DNA of 21,396 bases from Euplotes cf. woodruffi 2 WChen-2021 (taxonomy: Eukaryota; Ciliophora; Spirotrichea; Euplotida; Euplotidae), in assembly GCA_021441665.1 (NCBI GenBank), contig JAGYYN010009598.1, positions 1 through 21,396 on the forward strand, given 5' to 3'. The notes under the pieces were generated by a model. That model was not told the DNA's origin. It saw nothing but the letters and a program-made list of their open reading frames with translations, and ran no database searches. The position numbers and the translations under genes were made by a program. This document shows, piece by piece, positions 9,591-19,773 of the stretch. Position 1 is the first letter of the stretch. Every line of letters starts with the position of its first letter.

Positions 9591-10581
9591 TTATTCGTCG
9601 AATTTAAAAGCTGAAATTCAGACATTTGCCTCTTCTTCAAGAGCCTCGAACTCTGAATACATCTCGTCTGAATACAACTTCGGCTTATTTCTCACCTTGT
9701 CGGTAATGAATTCTTCCTTTCCATTATTGAGGAAGTTTATCACGACGAGGGAGAAAAACGGGTTGGACATCAGCATGACTCTTGACTCAGTCGAGTAAGA
9801 GTACAATACCTCTCGAATGAGAGTAAAGTCGACTCCATCTAAAAACTCATCGTTTTTCTTATGTCTGTGAGAGAACAGTATGCTGTACAATGTGGTTCTG
9901 AATGACGCCCACTTATGCTCGTTCATGCTGTTAACAATCGGTCCAAACTCCTGAACAGCGAATTGTTTAACGAGCACGTGCATATGTGTCTTTTTATTCT
10001 TATTGATCTTTTTGCGTTGCCAGGACTTATTAATCTTCGCGAACTTTTCCTTAAAGTAATTTCAGATGCCTCTAAATCAAGACCTCCTGACTAAGAAGTT
10101 GTTCCATTCAAATTTTATATCTTGAGTTTTCTTCTTGCTACTTTTTATGTCCACTGGAGCTACTATTGAGTCAAGATACAGATCTGGCTGAAAATCTTTA
10201 TAATCTTGGTTAAAATTGTCTTGACGTCATTCTTCAAAAATTGATTTCAGGTAATCGTCGAGTTCTCTTATATTGTTATTTGGGGTCTTCTTATCCTTTT
10301 CTTTGTCTTCTTCAAAAGGGGAATAATCAGCGATTTCGTCTTGCATTTGTCTGATTTCTTCTGCATGAGTGATTGATACACATGGTTTGGTCTTGTTTAT
10401 ATTCACGTCATCGTCTTGGTTGTCCGCCTGTTGGAAAATTAGGTTTATTTCATGTCCTGACAGATAGTTCTTTCCTTCCAAGTTCTCCTTAATCACTTTT
10501 TGAGAGTCGCGTTTCTCCCAGCTGCGAGACTGGAAGAAGTTGAAATCATTGTCTGGTTCCGCGATAAACGAGAATTTATGA
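9591..10581 (-). CDS. Unrecognised charged protein, start exon not found
   Basis: One continuous exon encodes 329 residues plus a TAA stop when TGA is read as Cys (at least four TGA codons). I do not recognise a family. The N-terminal third is acidic and polar (QADNQDDDVNI, EEDKEKDKK). The middle has a basic aromatic segment, SCFRGICNYFKEKFAKINKS followed by WQRKKINKNKKT. The C-terminal third is globular-looking (WASFRTTLYSILFSHRH, LMSNPFFSLVVINFL). The frame is open to a TTTTATAG acceptor just upstream of 10581 in phase 2. No in-frame ATG precedes the conserved-looking N-terminus, so at least one 5' exon is missing. A 33-nt intron with donor GTAAAA fits by phase but leads into a stop without an ATG. 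Confidence 0.6.
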
Positions 10582-12031
10582 CTATAAAATCTTGAATTAA
10601 TTGCGTATTTTTACATTCCGGAAAATATTTTTATTACGTAACTTTAATTTATCAAGATACAATCATTAACCGGTCACGATTAATAATAAAAATAGAAGAG
10701 ATTGTCCAAATTGGTATTTAAAGGAAATAACATCCGAATCTAATCTAATCTAAGTTGTCAATGACCCATTGGATTAGTTTAATAGTTATCTTTAGTCAAG
10801 GTGATATATTTCTAAAAATACTACATTTCTATAATTCGCAATGAATCTTTAATGCTTGCTAAAACCCAATTCAGGACTTCTAATTTACTCTTTCGGTAAA
10901 TAAATATTTTTTGTGTTTGATATTTATCTTTAAATTAGCTGAAAATTAATTTAATACAAAACATCAACAATCCTCACTTTTAGGTGATCTCAACAGCCAA
11001 CGAAAATAATATTTCTAAATCCAATTGAAAGTGATGAATTATAAAATCACGAGTAAAAGATTTCAATAGCAAATTCAAAGATTTATCAGGCAGTCTCAAA
11101 ATCCTATTTGCTTTTCAAGCTTTTATCGATGAAAAATACAGCAAATATAGTAAGCGTGCTGTATATTTTCCAGTTGTTCTAATCCTTACTGCGATTTAAA
11201 ATACCGAGTTTGTTTAAAATTTTCCTTTTGTGACTAAGTATCCCTCACAAAGCTAATAAGCAATTGGCTTTATACTATTTTTAGTCGTATCTTAACCCTC
11301 TGGACGGATCACAAAGCAGGGGAGGGTGATTCTTGATTGGTCAGCTTATTTGTGACTGTCATCAAGGCAAAATTATAAACTAGACGCGAGATGGAGTAAG
11401 CTAAAACATGAGGTGGATGACTACATTCGAATAACAATTTATAGTCCAGATGCGCAGACAAGCTGCTGCAGTTTTATCTCTCGCTTGCCTTCAGTAAAAA
11501 TGACCGAGAATTATTTGCAATTGTCATAGTTTAAAGTGCTTTTACTTACACATCGCCAAAGCTTAATTTTGGGAATGAATTTTTCTCATTGGATTCTTGG
11601 GGTTAGGATTTTAATTTTTTAATAGTTTAGAGGGCTTGAGAAATAAAGAGGATTTTTCCATTTGTTTTGTGTTGCGTTGCATATTTATTAATTAACTCAA
11701 TATTTGTAAATTATATTTGTAATTTGAACTTAAAACAAAGAATATTATTGTTTAAAAGTAAAATTAATATAATTGATAATTATTAGCTAGCTAATAAGGC
11801 AAAATCTTTTAAGTCTTTGTTTAACCTAAGATTGATTTATTATATTTTAAAATTTGGTAGAAATTTATGGGAAATTTTAAGTGGTTAGCAAAAAAATCAT
11901 ATCATTTTATCTTTTTATTAAACAGTTGCTGATATGATCCATTCGCAAAAAAATTGACTTTTTTTATAAATCTAAAATATATTTTTAAAAACTCGCTAAT
12001 TAAATTAATTCCAAATCCCTTCAATTTCAAT
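10582..12031. other. Long spacer between divergent genes, with hairpin and palindrome
   Basis: About 1.45 kb without a gene I can support; it should hold the missing 5' exon of the leftward gene and the promoters of both neighbours. A short tandem run of TCTAA lies near 10738. An inverted repeat ATACAGC/GCTGTAT (11136..11142 and 11158..11164) extends by three more pairs after one mismatch. Around 11290-11560 the sequence is less A+T-rich than its surroundings, but no tRNA box, snRNA signature or long frame is visible. A perfect 18-bp palindrome lies at 11780..11797. Confidence 0.55.
11780..11797. repeat. Perfect 18-bp palindrome upstream of the proteasome gene
   Basis: TTATTAGCTAGCTAATAA reads the same on both strands, with no spacer. 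It lies about 235 bases upstream of the beta-7 start. It could be a dimer-binding site, but in A+T-rich DNA one such palindrome per window can arise by chance. Confidence 0.6.
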
Positions 12032-12766
12032 ATGCATTCCTCAGCTTCATCAAAGGCGCCTAAGACTGCATCTGCGCAGCCAGTTATCCAAGGAGGGTCG
12101 ACGATCGGGATCAAATACGACAAGGGGATCCTATTGGGAGCAGATACTCTATTAAAATACGCAGGGTGCTACTGGTACAAGGACATCCGAAGGATCAATC
12201 AAATATCCTCAAACGTGCTGCTCGCTTCAGGAGGAGACTACGCCGACCTCCAGCAGATCCTCATGAAGCTCAAGGAGAAAAGAGAGCTTGATGAAATCGC
12301 AGACGACGGCAATACCTTCTTGGAGCCAAAGGACTATTGCAAATGGCTTGCAAATCTGCACTTCAACAAAAGAATGAGAGTCGACCCGTACTGGAACAGT
12401 CACCTTGTTGCTGGAGTTAATTCAAAGACCGGCGAGAAATACCTCGGAATCGTAGACTTATACGGAAACACATTCGAAGGCAAGTACTTACTGACCGGAG
12501 TTGCTAATTATTTCTGCAACAGCTTGCTGCATGACGCCGTCACAGACGATTTAACTCTTGAAAAAGCAAAAGAACTTATTGACAACTGCTTCAGAGTATT
12601 ATATTATAGAGACAAATTCCAAAGCGATATGATCCAACTCGCAACGATTAGCGACGAGGGAGAAGTCACGTTCGAAGAACCATACAGACTCGAATCAAAA
12701 TGGGACTACAACTACACAACCACAAGATCGAACGATGAATTGAGAGACATGAGATGCCCAAACTAA
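12032..12766 (+). CDS. PSMB4: 20S proteasome subunit beta-7
   Basis: This encodes 244 residues of a beta-type subunit of the 20S proteasome, the chamber that degrades ubiquitinated proteins. The features match PSMB4/yeast Pre4: GGSTIGIKYDKGILLGADTLL, DIRRINQI, LLASGGDYADLQQI (beta-7 type GASGDYADFQ), DPYWNSHLVAGV and the C-terminal CFRVLYYRDKF. A W-D pair before the acidic-free tail also fits. Beta-7 is a non-catalytic subunit, and no active-site threonine is seen before the GST motif. I start at the ATG at 12032 because the open frame upstream is A+T-rich and unlike protein. There are no introns and no TGA codons, and codon use is richer in C/G third positions than in neighbours. The small helical gene follows 89 bases downstream on the same strand. 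Confidence 0.93.
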   Translation: MHSSASSKAPKTASAQPVIQGGSTIGIKYDKGILLGADTLLKYAGCYWYKDIRRINQISSNVLLASGGDYADLQQILMKLKEKRELDEIADDGNTFLEPKDYCKWLANLHFNKRMRVDPYWNSHLVAGVNSKTGEKYLGIVDLYGNTFEGKYLLTGVANYFCNSLLHDAVTDDLTLEKAKELIDNCFRVLYYRDKFQSDMIQLATISDEGEVTFEEPYRLESKWDYNYTTTRSNDELRDMRCPN

Positions 12767-12855
12767 ATTTCATGCATTGCTAGCTTCAATAATTATAAAT
12801 TACTTTGCTGCAATTATATTTAAACTAAAAATAATAATTGCCTCGGACTTCAAAA

Positions 12856-13343
12856 ATGGACGAAATCATAGTTTATCTGCAAAACCTTACCAAGAGCCTC
12901 GATCCTCCAGCGTAAGAACTTGATTTTAATTTTTGGGATTTAAATGTGATGTAATTTTTGGTCTAGAAACTCAGACCCAGTCGAAGAACAGCATACGTAT
13001 AGGCTGTGGTCAGACCTGAATAAAAACTATGGTAAGTGAACGATAATTAATTTAAGGTTATGTCAAAATAAATCGTTAGCTTTAAACGAATCGTGATTTG
13101 CGCTTGAATAAGACTAATGGAGAATATAGACGCAGAACATTCAAATATCGCCCAACAGTTTAGTAAACTTAACCAGCAACAATTACTCGAGGTAACTAGT
13201 TTGAATCAGTCTGGAGAGGGAAATTACATATTTTTAAAAGATACTCTGATTAAGATTAATTTTAGAAAGCAAAGGAGCTTGAACTCAGAGTTATAGAATT
13301 AGATATCAGACAATCGAACGAAGTTAAGAAAGGAATACTGTAA
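12856..13343 (+). CDS. Small helical protein in four exons
   Basis: The exons 12856..12911, 12967..13031, 13130..13191 and 13266..13343 join in phase to 86 residues, starting MDEIIVYLQNLTKSLDPPA and ending SNEVKKGIL. Introns are 55, 98 and 74 nt with GTAAGA, GTAAGT and GTAACT donors and TAG acceptors. The second half is rich in Gln, Leu, Glu and Lys (NIAQQFSKLNQQQLLEKAKE), which suggests a coiled coil. The combined length is divisible by three and each junction keeps the frame; other acceptors for intron 2 run into stops. I recognise no family; small coiled-coil subunits of larger complexes look like this. It is so broken by introns that simple frame searches miss it. Confidence 0.65.
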
Positions 13344-13528
13344 ATTGTAAATCTGCTAAATCAAATTTCTTATAACTGATTAATGCAAAAATAACGTAGT
13401 TAAGTTTCTATTATTAAAGAATTATTAATTTTTAGTATTAGAAACTTAATGAAGATATATAGATTTTAGTTAAGTTGGAATATAATAATCTATTTTCAAT
13501 TTTATTGAATAAACAGATATAACAAGTC
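13344..13528. other. Convergent 3' spacer
   Basis: These 185 bases lie between the tail ends of the small helical gene and Bud32. The sequence is A+T-rich. A full match to the Euplotes chromosome breakage consensus is present on the minus strand at 13492..13501 (AATTGAAAAT), and a second ATTGAA core lies at 13504 on the plus strand. No gene is seen. Confidence 0.5.
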
Positions 13529-14259
13529 TTATCCAAATCATAGCTTCTTTCTGCCTCGTTGTTCAACATCAGTATACCTATCAATAATTTCCTTTCCCTT
13601 TTCTTTATAATTACTCAAATAAGCGTCGACGATCTTATTGAATAAGAATTCGGATCCAGGATGGAGACTTATCATTGCTCTTTTAAGCACATACAGGTCA
13701 ACTGCTTTGTCTTCGATTTTAAGACTGTAATAGCTAAGTCCAAAGTCGATCATGTACAACTCTCACTTGTCTTCAGCTTCACTTTCGCTCTAAAAGTTAT
13801 TTTGATTTCGCTTACATCAACTGATTCTGAATTCACCATCATATTGGAAGTCGTTAAGTCGCCGTGGATAATATGCGCCTGATGGATTTTCGCAATATAC
13901 TCTCCAATTTTAGATCAAAGATTCTCAGTGATTCTCTGTTGGTTTAGATCCCCGCAACTAAGCAAAAACTCTTTCACTGTTATTATCGGTGATTCCAGCT
14001 GCTGCATATAAATTTTGCGGTTTTGCTCGTCGATAAAATATATCGTTGGCGTATTGACTCCTGCTTTCCTCGCTTTGGCCATATTTCTTGTTTCCTGCAG
14101 AATGCGGGTTTTGGTGATTTTGGCATCGAGCTCTGGAACTCTGTATTTCTTAACGAACCTCTCTTTGACAATTCACGGTGAACCGAAGATATCTGACTTG
14201 TACAGCCTTCCTTCAGCGCCCTGAGAGATGATCTTGCCTTCGCTGACTTCTAATTCCAT
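13529..14259 (-). CDS. BUD32: Bud32/PRPK atypical kinase of the KEOPS complex
   Basis: Bud32 is the small kinase-fold ATPase of KEOPS/EKC, needed for the t6A modification of tRNAs. The two exons (13816..14259 and 13529..13789) encode about 234 residues, the usual size of this minimal kinase. Visible motifs are ISQGAEGRLYKS (glycine-loop equivalent), VKERFVKKYRVPELD, the catalytic loop IIHGDLTTSNMM, the metal motif MIDFGLSYYS, DKAVDLYVLKRA, and the basic C-terminal tail RGRKKL. The 26-nt intron 13790..13815 (GTAAGC...TTTTAG) removes an in-frame TAG and joins ESVD to SESEAEDK. TGA is read as Cys at four or so places. One of them follows RGRKKL, so the protein ends CFG before TAA. Confidence in the family is high. 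Confidence 0.95.
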
Positions 14260-14290
14260 ATTTTAAAATTATATTTAGTGGATGATTATA

Positions 14291-14302
14291 TCGCTGCAGC
14301 GA
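14291..14302. promoter_or_regulatory. 12-bp palindrome upstream of Bud32
   Basis: TCGCTGCAGCGA is a perfect palindrome, G+C-rich in A+T-rich surroundings. It lies 32 bases before the Bud32 start, in a 105-base gap between Bud32 and the bZIP gene. AGCGA recurs at 14313..14317. A role as a binding site is a guess from position and composition. Confidence 0.4.
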
Positions 14303-14364
14303 GACTGCTTACAGCGATTGAGCTTTAACCGAGAGAAATATAATAATTACAAATATGGACGAAG

Positions 14365-16367
14365 TTATTCTAAATTTATTGCCAAGCTGTCAGGACTATC
14401 TTCATCGTTGTCTTGATCCATGTCTATATCAGAGTCAATTAAACCGTCGCCGTCGTTGAAAATCTGTTCGTCTTCACAATCAACTCCATTCATCATTATT
14501 TTGAGGTTCTTGTTCTTTCTTTTGCAAGATCTTTTTCTTTTAGTCTTTCCGCTTTTCGGAATTTTAAAATTTTCGTCTATTGTGACCATTTCATTGTTTT
14601 CATTTGGCACCTTGATCTTGTTTCCTTGTATTCTCTTGATGCCCCATAAGTCGAATGCGTTGAGGTTGTTTTTGTTTTTCTATTAGGTTAGAAACCAGGT
14701 ATCTTACTGTTTCAAGCCACACTAAGAACTTTCCTACTTGCTCGGGATTTAAGACATTTCTAAATTCATCCATTATTTTTTCTAAGTTTGCGCTTTGAGC
14801 AAATATTTGCTTCTTTTTATCAATTAATGAATGGACGATGTTTTTGAACTCGATTCTTGCAAGCAGTAAATTTTTCTTTTGGTCCATTATTTGACGTCTT
14901 TGCTCTGCGGTAGTATTTAAAATGCCCAGAATTTCCTCCCACTCACTATAGATTGTTAGGTATTTAAATAGTTACTCGAGTCTTTCAGATTCCATTAGTT
15001 CGTTGAGTTGGTACTTGCTAAACTTTTTCAGTTTTTCGACTCGGTCTTCCTCTTTTAATTCTGCATGTTCAGCAGCATACATCAGGTACTTTGCATAGTT
15101 TGGCAAAATATTATCAATAATATTTTTAAAGAAAGTATTTAACAAAATCTTCCTGTCTTTTCCAAAAGACCCATGTCGTATATTAAGCGCTTCAATTTGG
15201 TTCTCTATATCATCATAACTTCACTTATTTTCTAGCAAAAAGTGAAGTTTTTCATATTGAATCTGCCTTCCATGTAGCAGTTGCTGCATGGATTCAATCT
15301 GCGAGTACTTTGTGATCTTGTTAACATTATTCTGGTTCTCAATAATAATTCTCTGTCTCTTTACCTCTGCTTCGAGTTCCTTCACCTACACAATTCCTCT
15401 CCATCCCTACCTTATCTTCCAAATTGCTGACAAAATTCTTCTTCCTAAGCCTGCTCTCCCTAGCGGACTTGCGATTCCTCTCCCTCCTGGCCTGCGCATT
15501 CTCAGTCCACTTCTGCTTCTTCTGTCTACACATAAATTGTTTGTGTCCATACCTGCCCCTCTTCCTGGTCCTGTCTCCATCAGTGACTTGGTCTTCACCC
15601 TCGGCCTCATCCTCCTCCTCTTCTTCCTCCTGCTCTTTGACTTCTTCCTTGACGTCTGCGATCCGCACTTTTAATCCCGATTCTATACGTTGTTTTCCAG
15701 CTTACTGGGCTTGGGTTTACACGCAGCCTTGGCGGGGAAAGAGATTGCAGGCGGAGGCTTGGCAGCTGCTGCGGGAGGCTTGGTAGCCACGGGGATCGGT
15801 AGGTCTTCGGAGTCGTTGAGGTAGTATGAACTAGAGGTTAGGACACCGCTTACTGGTCGATGTTTGGACCTTGGTAGTCCACTGAGTCGAAGAAGTCTAT
15901 ATATCCGCGTAAATCGACTTTTTATACTTCGAGGAAAAAATAGGTTTTTTAGCTTAAAAATAATAAGAGGTCAAGGTGAGGTCGATGTATTTTTGTGTCA
16001 TCGTGAAATTAGACTTTATAAAATTGATTATAATTTAAATACATTCTCTTAAATTTTATATTCGTTGTTATAAGATATTTTAGTATTGAATATGCATCAC
16101 TATATATGCTGATAAATTTGCTGTTTTTAGATTTATATCAAAAAAGTAAATTTATAGTTCAACAACATTTTCCAATCAAAGTTATAAATATGTGAATGAA
16201 AAATTACCATATCCTCTCTTTGGACTTTTGCTATTATACTGAAGGTTGATGTCATCGTCGTTGTGAGAGGAGTGGTAATTGAGTGCTTCGGCATTTAAAA
16301 AGCTCGAAAGAATATCTTTGTCGGCATCTATCTGCAGGAATCCATTGTTGTTAATCTTATCTCCCAT
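14365..16367 (-). CDS. bZIP transcription factor in seven exons
   Basis: The exons are 16208..16367, 15854..15896, 15706..15830, 15411..15682, 14976..15385, 14708..14945 and 14365..14679, joining in phase to 520 residues. The bZIP basic region is ARRERNRKSARESRLRKK (N179 and R187 of the N-x7-R signature), followed by heptads (NLEDKVKELEAEVKRQR) across the 25-nt intron. Upstream lie a Pro/Ala stretch and a Glu run; downstream is a long helical region, then a Lys/Arg-rich patch and an acidic tail (DSDIDMDQDNDEDSPD). The introns are 311, 23, 23, 25, 30 and 28 nt, with GTAAG-type donors and often a CTAAC-like branch sequence. The junctions are phase-consistent and the 25-nt one is fixed by the zipper. 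The long first intron is the least certain. The target genes are unknown. Confidence 0.88.
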
Positions 16368-18388
16368 TTTAATATTATTTTTTCAATACAATTTAGCTGC
16401 TTTAAATGTGTAATTAGGAAATAAATTAATTAGTAATATTTGTATTGAAGATAAGTTACTTTTTTTTTAAATTATCAGAATCATTTGTGATTATAATTAA
16501 TTTTTTAGATATATTTAATATACCATAGTTGAATAAAATAAAACGTTCTGACACGGAAAGCTAAAAATAATTAAATAACATATATTTTAGTTTTATTTTT
16601 AATAGTGATATGATGGATATAAAGAAAATTGTGTATTTTGATATAAAATTAAAATAAATATTTATAAAATGTAAAATAATATCTAATTTAAAAATAAAAA
16701 AAATCTAATTTTATAGATATTAATAACTTTAGCAAATTGAAATCTCGATAGTAAAATTTATATGCCAAAATCCAATATGCCTGCTTTTTAAATTTCTTTG
16801 CAAATCTCCAAAATCCCTTATTTTTTTCGTCAACTGTCAATTAACATTTTAAATTTAGTAAAACCCAGTCAGTATCAATTTTACTGGAATCCTCTTTGCA
16901 TAAATCATATTTAACCTCTATAAAATCAAAATCAATACTGCAGGTTATTCGGAAGCATTTAAAGCAGTCATAACGCTGCATCTGTTTCCTTCCCACTTCC
17001 AAATACACTGTCACCGACTTTTTAAGCTGAATAACGAAACAGAACAGCTGAAAATTACGATTAAAGTGCTTTTGTAGAATACAAATCGGAGTCAGGCAAG
17101 AGGAGTCTTATTAGTTCAAACCAAAATCATCTTGAATCTAGTTGCGTGATTGAATCTACACTGCCGTTAACTATTATTGCTCATAATTTTCACCTTTTCA
17201 CATCTCTGAAAAGTGTCTCATTCATCAATAAATCTCGTCTCTGGTAAATCCACGTATATCAAAGCCGGAAAATAAGCATCAGCTGGAGCTTGAAATAACT
17301 AGAAATTAAGGCTCTATAAATTTCAGTATTCGCGTGTATGTTATTGAATTATCACGATTGGCTATTCCGTATGTTATAGGGATCTAAGCCTCAAATGACT
17401 CGAGTTATTTTAAAATGGAGGAAAGCATAACATTATTAATTTAGCAGTAATAGTTAAGCCCAGGATAACTCCTGCATTTAATCCCCAGACAGCTCTGTCT
17501 TCATAAAAGCCAGACGGCTTTCGTTTATTAACTTATGTTACCTTACATCCTTCGTTCGCTTTTGTAAGTTTATATATGAAGATTTTTAAGTCCATGAAAA
17601 TTATTCGAAAACTCGAGAAATAGAAAGGGGTTGGATGAGGAGAGAACTTATATGGAAATCGGATTTTATAACGCCCCGATCTCGTTTAAAAAAATTATTA
17701 ATGACGGACTAGTAGACTACTAACCCACCGCTTTTTAATGTCCAATAGAACCCATGCAAAATAATTTTTTGCGGAGAGAAGTAAAACAGCTTTTAAGTAA
17801 GAAAATCTGAGACGAATTAGCTTAATGTTTTAAGGCTTCAACAACTTTATTTTATCGAGGTTTTGTTCTAAAAATAAGTTTGAAGAGAGTGGAGGCTCTG
17901 GAGGATTATTAATAATTCTATTAAAAAATACTATTTCTTATGAATTTATTCAAAGCTTGCAGATGTGTTCAAATGAAAATAGGGTAAACCTATTATTCGA
18001 TTCCATTAAATATTACTATGAAGAATTCGATTTGATGAAAGCATTGAAAATAAATCTCTCCATTTAGCTCACAAACAATTCGTAGATAAACTAAATCCTT
18101 CGTAAGCTGCTATAATTAGTAAGCAATAAGTGCATAAATCGAAAACTGATATAGCGAATGAGTAAACTTACTCTTAGTAAGCTATAGTTATTCCGGAATG
18201 CCAAAATACATTAAAGTTATAAGTGAACTTGAGCTTTCATCAGTAAAATACAGCGGTGGATACTCATAAGAAATATGTAATTTTGCTTAGATAACTTATT
18301 TAATAATTTCATTGATATAGAGAAAAGGACTTCTACTGATTTTAAAATAAATCTATTAAATCAATTATTATGTGCTCGACCTTCTTAG
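16368..18388. other. Two-kilobase spacer, no gene seen
   Basis: 16370-16800 is extremely A+T-rich with full matches to the chromosome breakage consensus at 16379..16388 (minus) and 16735..16744 (plus). From about 16900 to 18250 the sequence is less A+T-rich and more complex, yet no frame of useful length is open on either strand under the euplotid code. No tRNA, rRNA or snRNA signature is recognised. Two adjacent inverted repeats lie at 17487..17521. A non-coding RNA or decayed sequence is possible; I cannot support a specific call. Confidence 0.5.
17487..17521. repeat. Pair of adjacent small inverted repeats
   Basis: AGACAGCTCTGTCT (17487..17500) is a perfect 14-base palindrome. AAAGCC and GGCTTT (17506..17511 and 17516..17521) form a 6-bp stem with a 4-base AGAC loop, only five bases further on. 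Together they could fold as two stacked stem-loops in a transcript. No transcript evidence is available. Confidence 0.5.
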
Positions 18389-19146
18389 TTAGAGTACTTG
18401 CATTACAGCAGGAGTCCTCTTAAACTTTGAAGGAGGTGGAGTGAGCGAAATGCTTCTGTCATTTGATTTCCAAAGGGCTGCATCTCCACTATTTATCTTC
18501 GTGCCCTTGGCTCTCTTGGAGATACATCTCTTCCTAGATCTAACCTTCTTCTTAGAGATTTCTTGGTTTGCAAAGAGGCTCTTTAACTTATACTTTCTTG
18601 ACCTTATTTTGTCGAGCATTGAGTTATTGCTATAAACATCTGTTTAGATTAACTGCAAAGGTGGAAATCGAAATCATTTAACATCGAAAGCTAAATGAGT
18701 TTTTGATACATTAAAAGCTTGGATACTTAATAAAAACTAAATACTAAACTGTGTCGTAATGGAGACAACTTATTTTCTTTTCTTACCTTTGTCTATTGAA
18801 GCTCAAGTGATTGATTTTTGGACTCTCAGGACCTGAGTATCCACTATAAAATATACGGTAAATACCAAGTAAAAGCAGGTAAAGGTATTAAGATTATTTA
18901 TCAGAGTAAAAATGCTTACCTATCATCACAGCTAGAGTTCATAAACTTGGCCTTGGCCTTCAGTCCTTCAATAAACACATTGACACTTCATGATGAAACT
19001 TTTCCCTTGTCACTAATAAGCTTGCTTGAGTTGGTAAAGATGGTATACTGGTCGCAGCTTGTGCGAGAAGGCTCGCTAATCAACTGGTCTTCAATATCTC
19101 AGTCGAAATCATCAGAATCGTACTGCATATTTCCCTTTGTGATCAT
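18389..19146 (-). CDS. Small basic protein, paralog A of an unrecognised family
   Basis: The exons 18920..19146, 18787..18843 and 18389..18629 join in phase to 174 residues; the introns are 76 and 157 nt. The N-terminal half is acidic and Ser/Cys-rich. It carries SSKLISDKGKVSS and NVFIEGLKAKAKFM, then SPKINHLSFN, all matched in the paralog at 20506..21000. The C-terminal half is strongly basic (KKKVRSRKRCISKRAKGTK), as in nucleic-acid-binding or nuclear proteins, and ends PPPSKFKRTPAVMQVL. At least two TGA codons are read as Cys. A second in-frame ATG seven codons in could be the true start, as its MQYDSDD aligns better with the paralog. I know no family with this arrangement, and the function is unknown. 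Confidence 0.7.
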
Positions 19147-19773
19147 GTTTGTTTACGGTGATTTCATTTAAAATATAAAAATTAGTGATTATATCTAAAT
19201 TATTTTTTAACTAAATTTTCGATACCAACTCGAAAATTTTTCATTTGTTTAGCCATATCAACCCCATTTCTATAAATAATTAAAATAGGTGATTTTATGA
19301 AATAATATAAAATATTTAAACCACCGCAAGATGTATTACAAAGAACACGTGAAATTTATTGTATTCAGTCATATGTAAATTTTTATTTTTGCAAAGTCCT
19401 GTTAATTCAACATTATTTGCAGTCAAATTGTGAGTGATAATACCATTTCCTGCACTGCTTTCACCAAATACACTTCTCTATGCTATTTTCAGAATAGTGC
19501 GATACTAACGAAGAAACTCCGTATGTAAGGCAATATTTATTAATGCATTGAGATCTTGAATCAAAATAGAAACTCGAGGTTTACTTTTCACACTAAATTT
19601 ATTCAATTTTTGAGTATCTCAAATAACACAAATGTTGATTATTTACAACGAAGTTAATAGCATAAAATCTCAGACTAGGCTGACCAACCAGTCTGAATAA
19701 ACTATTTGCAAGATATGCATCATTCATTTGTACTTGTTTAGTATTAATATTAAATTGTATGCACTTGGACTTC

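Noticed and set aside
11954-12031. Upstream in-frame ATG giving a 26-residue extension of the proteasome subunit
   Set aside because: The extension (MTFFINLKYIF...) is A+T-driven, hydrophobic and unlike beta-subunit propeptides; the ATG at 12032 gives a normal length.
12032-12766. Assignment as catalytic beta-1, beta-2 or beta-5
   Set aside because: There is no TTT/TTTLAF-type active-site threonine, and GGDYADLQ plus CFRVLYYRD are beta-7 features.
15288-15786. Long open frames on the plus strand opposite the bZIP gene
   Set aside because: They are low-complexity Leu/Ser/Pro/Phe translations of the antisense of Glu/Lys/Arg-rich coding DNA; the minus strand shows a clear bZIP domain.
17108-17130. 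GTTCAAACC resembling a tRNA B box
   Set aside because: The flanking bases do not form a T-stem, and no A box, anticodon stem or acceptor stem can be folded around it.
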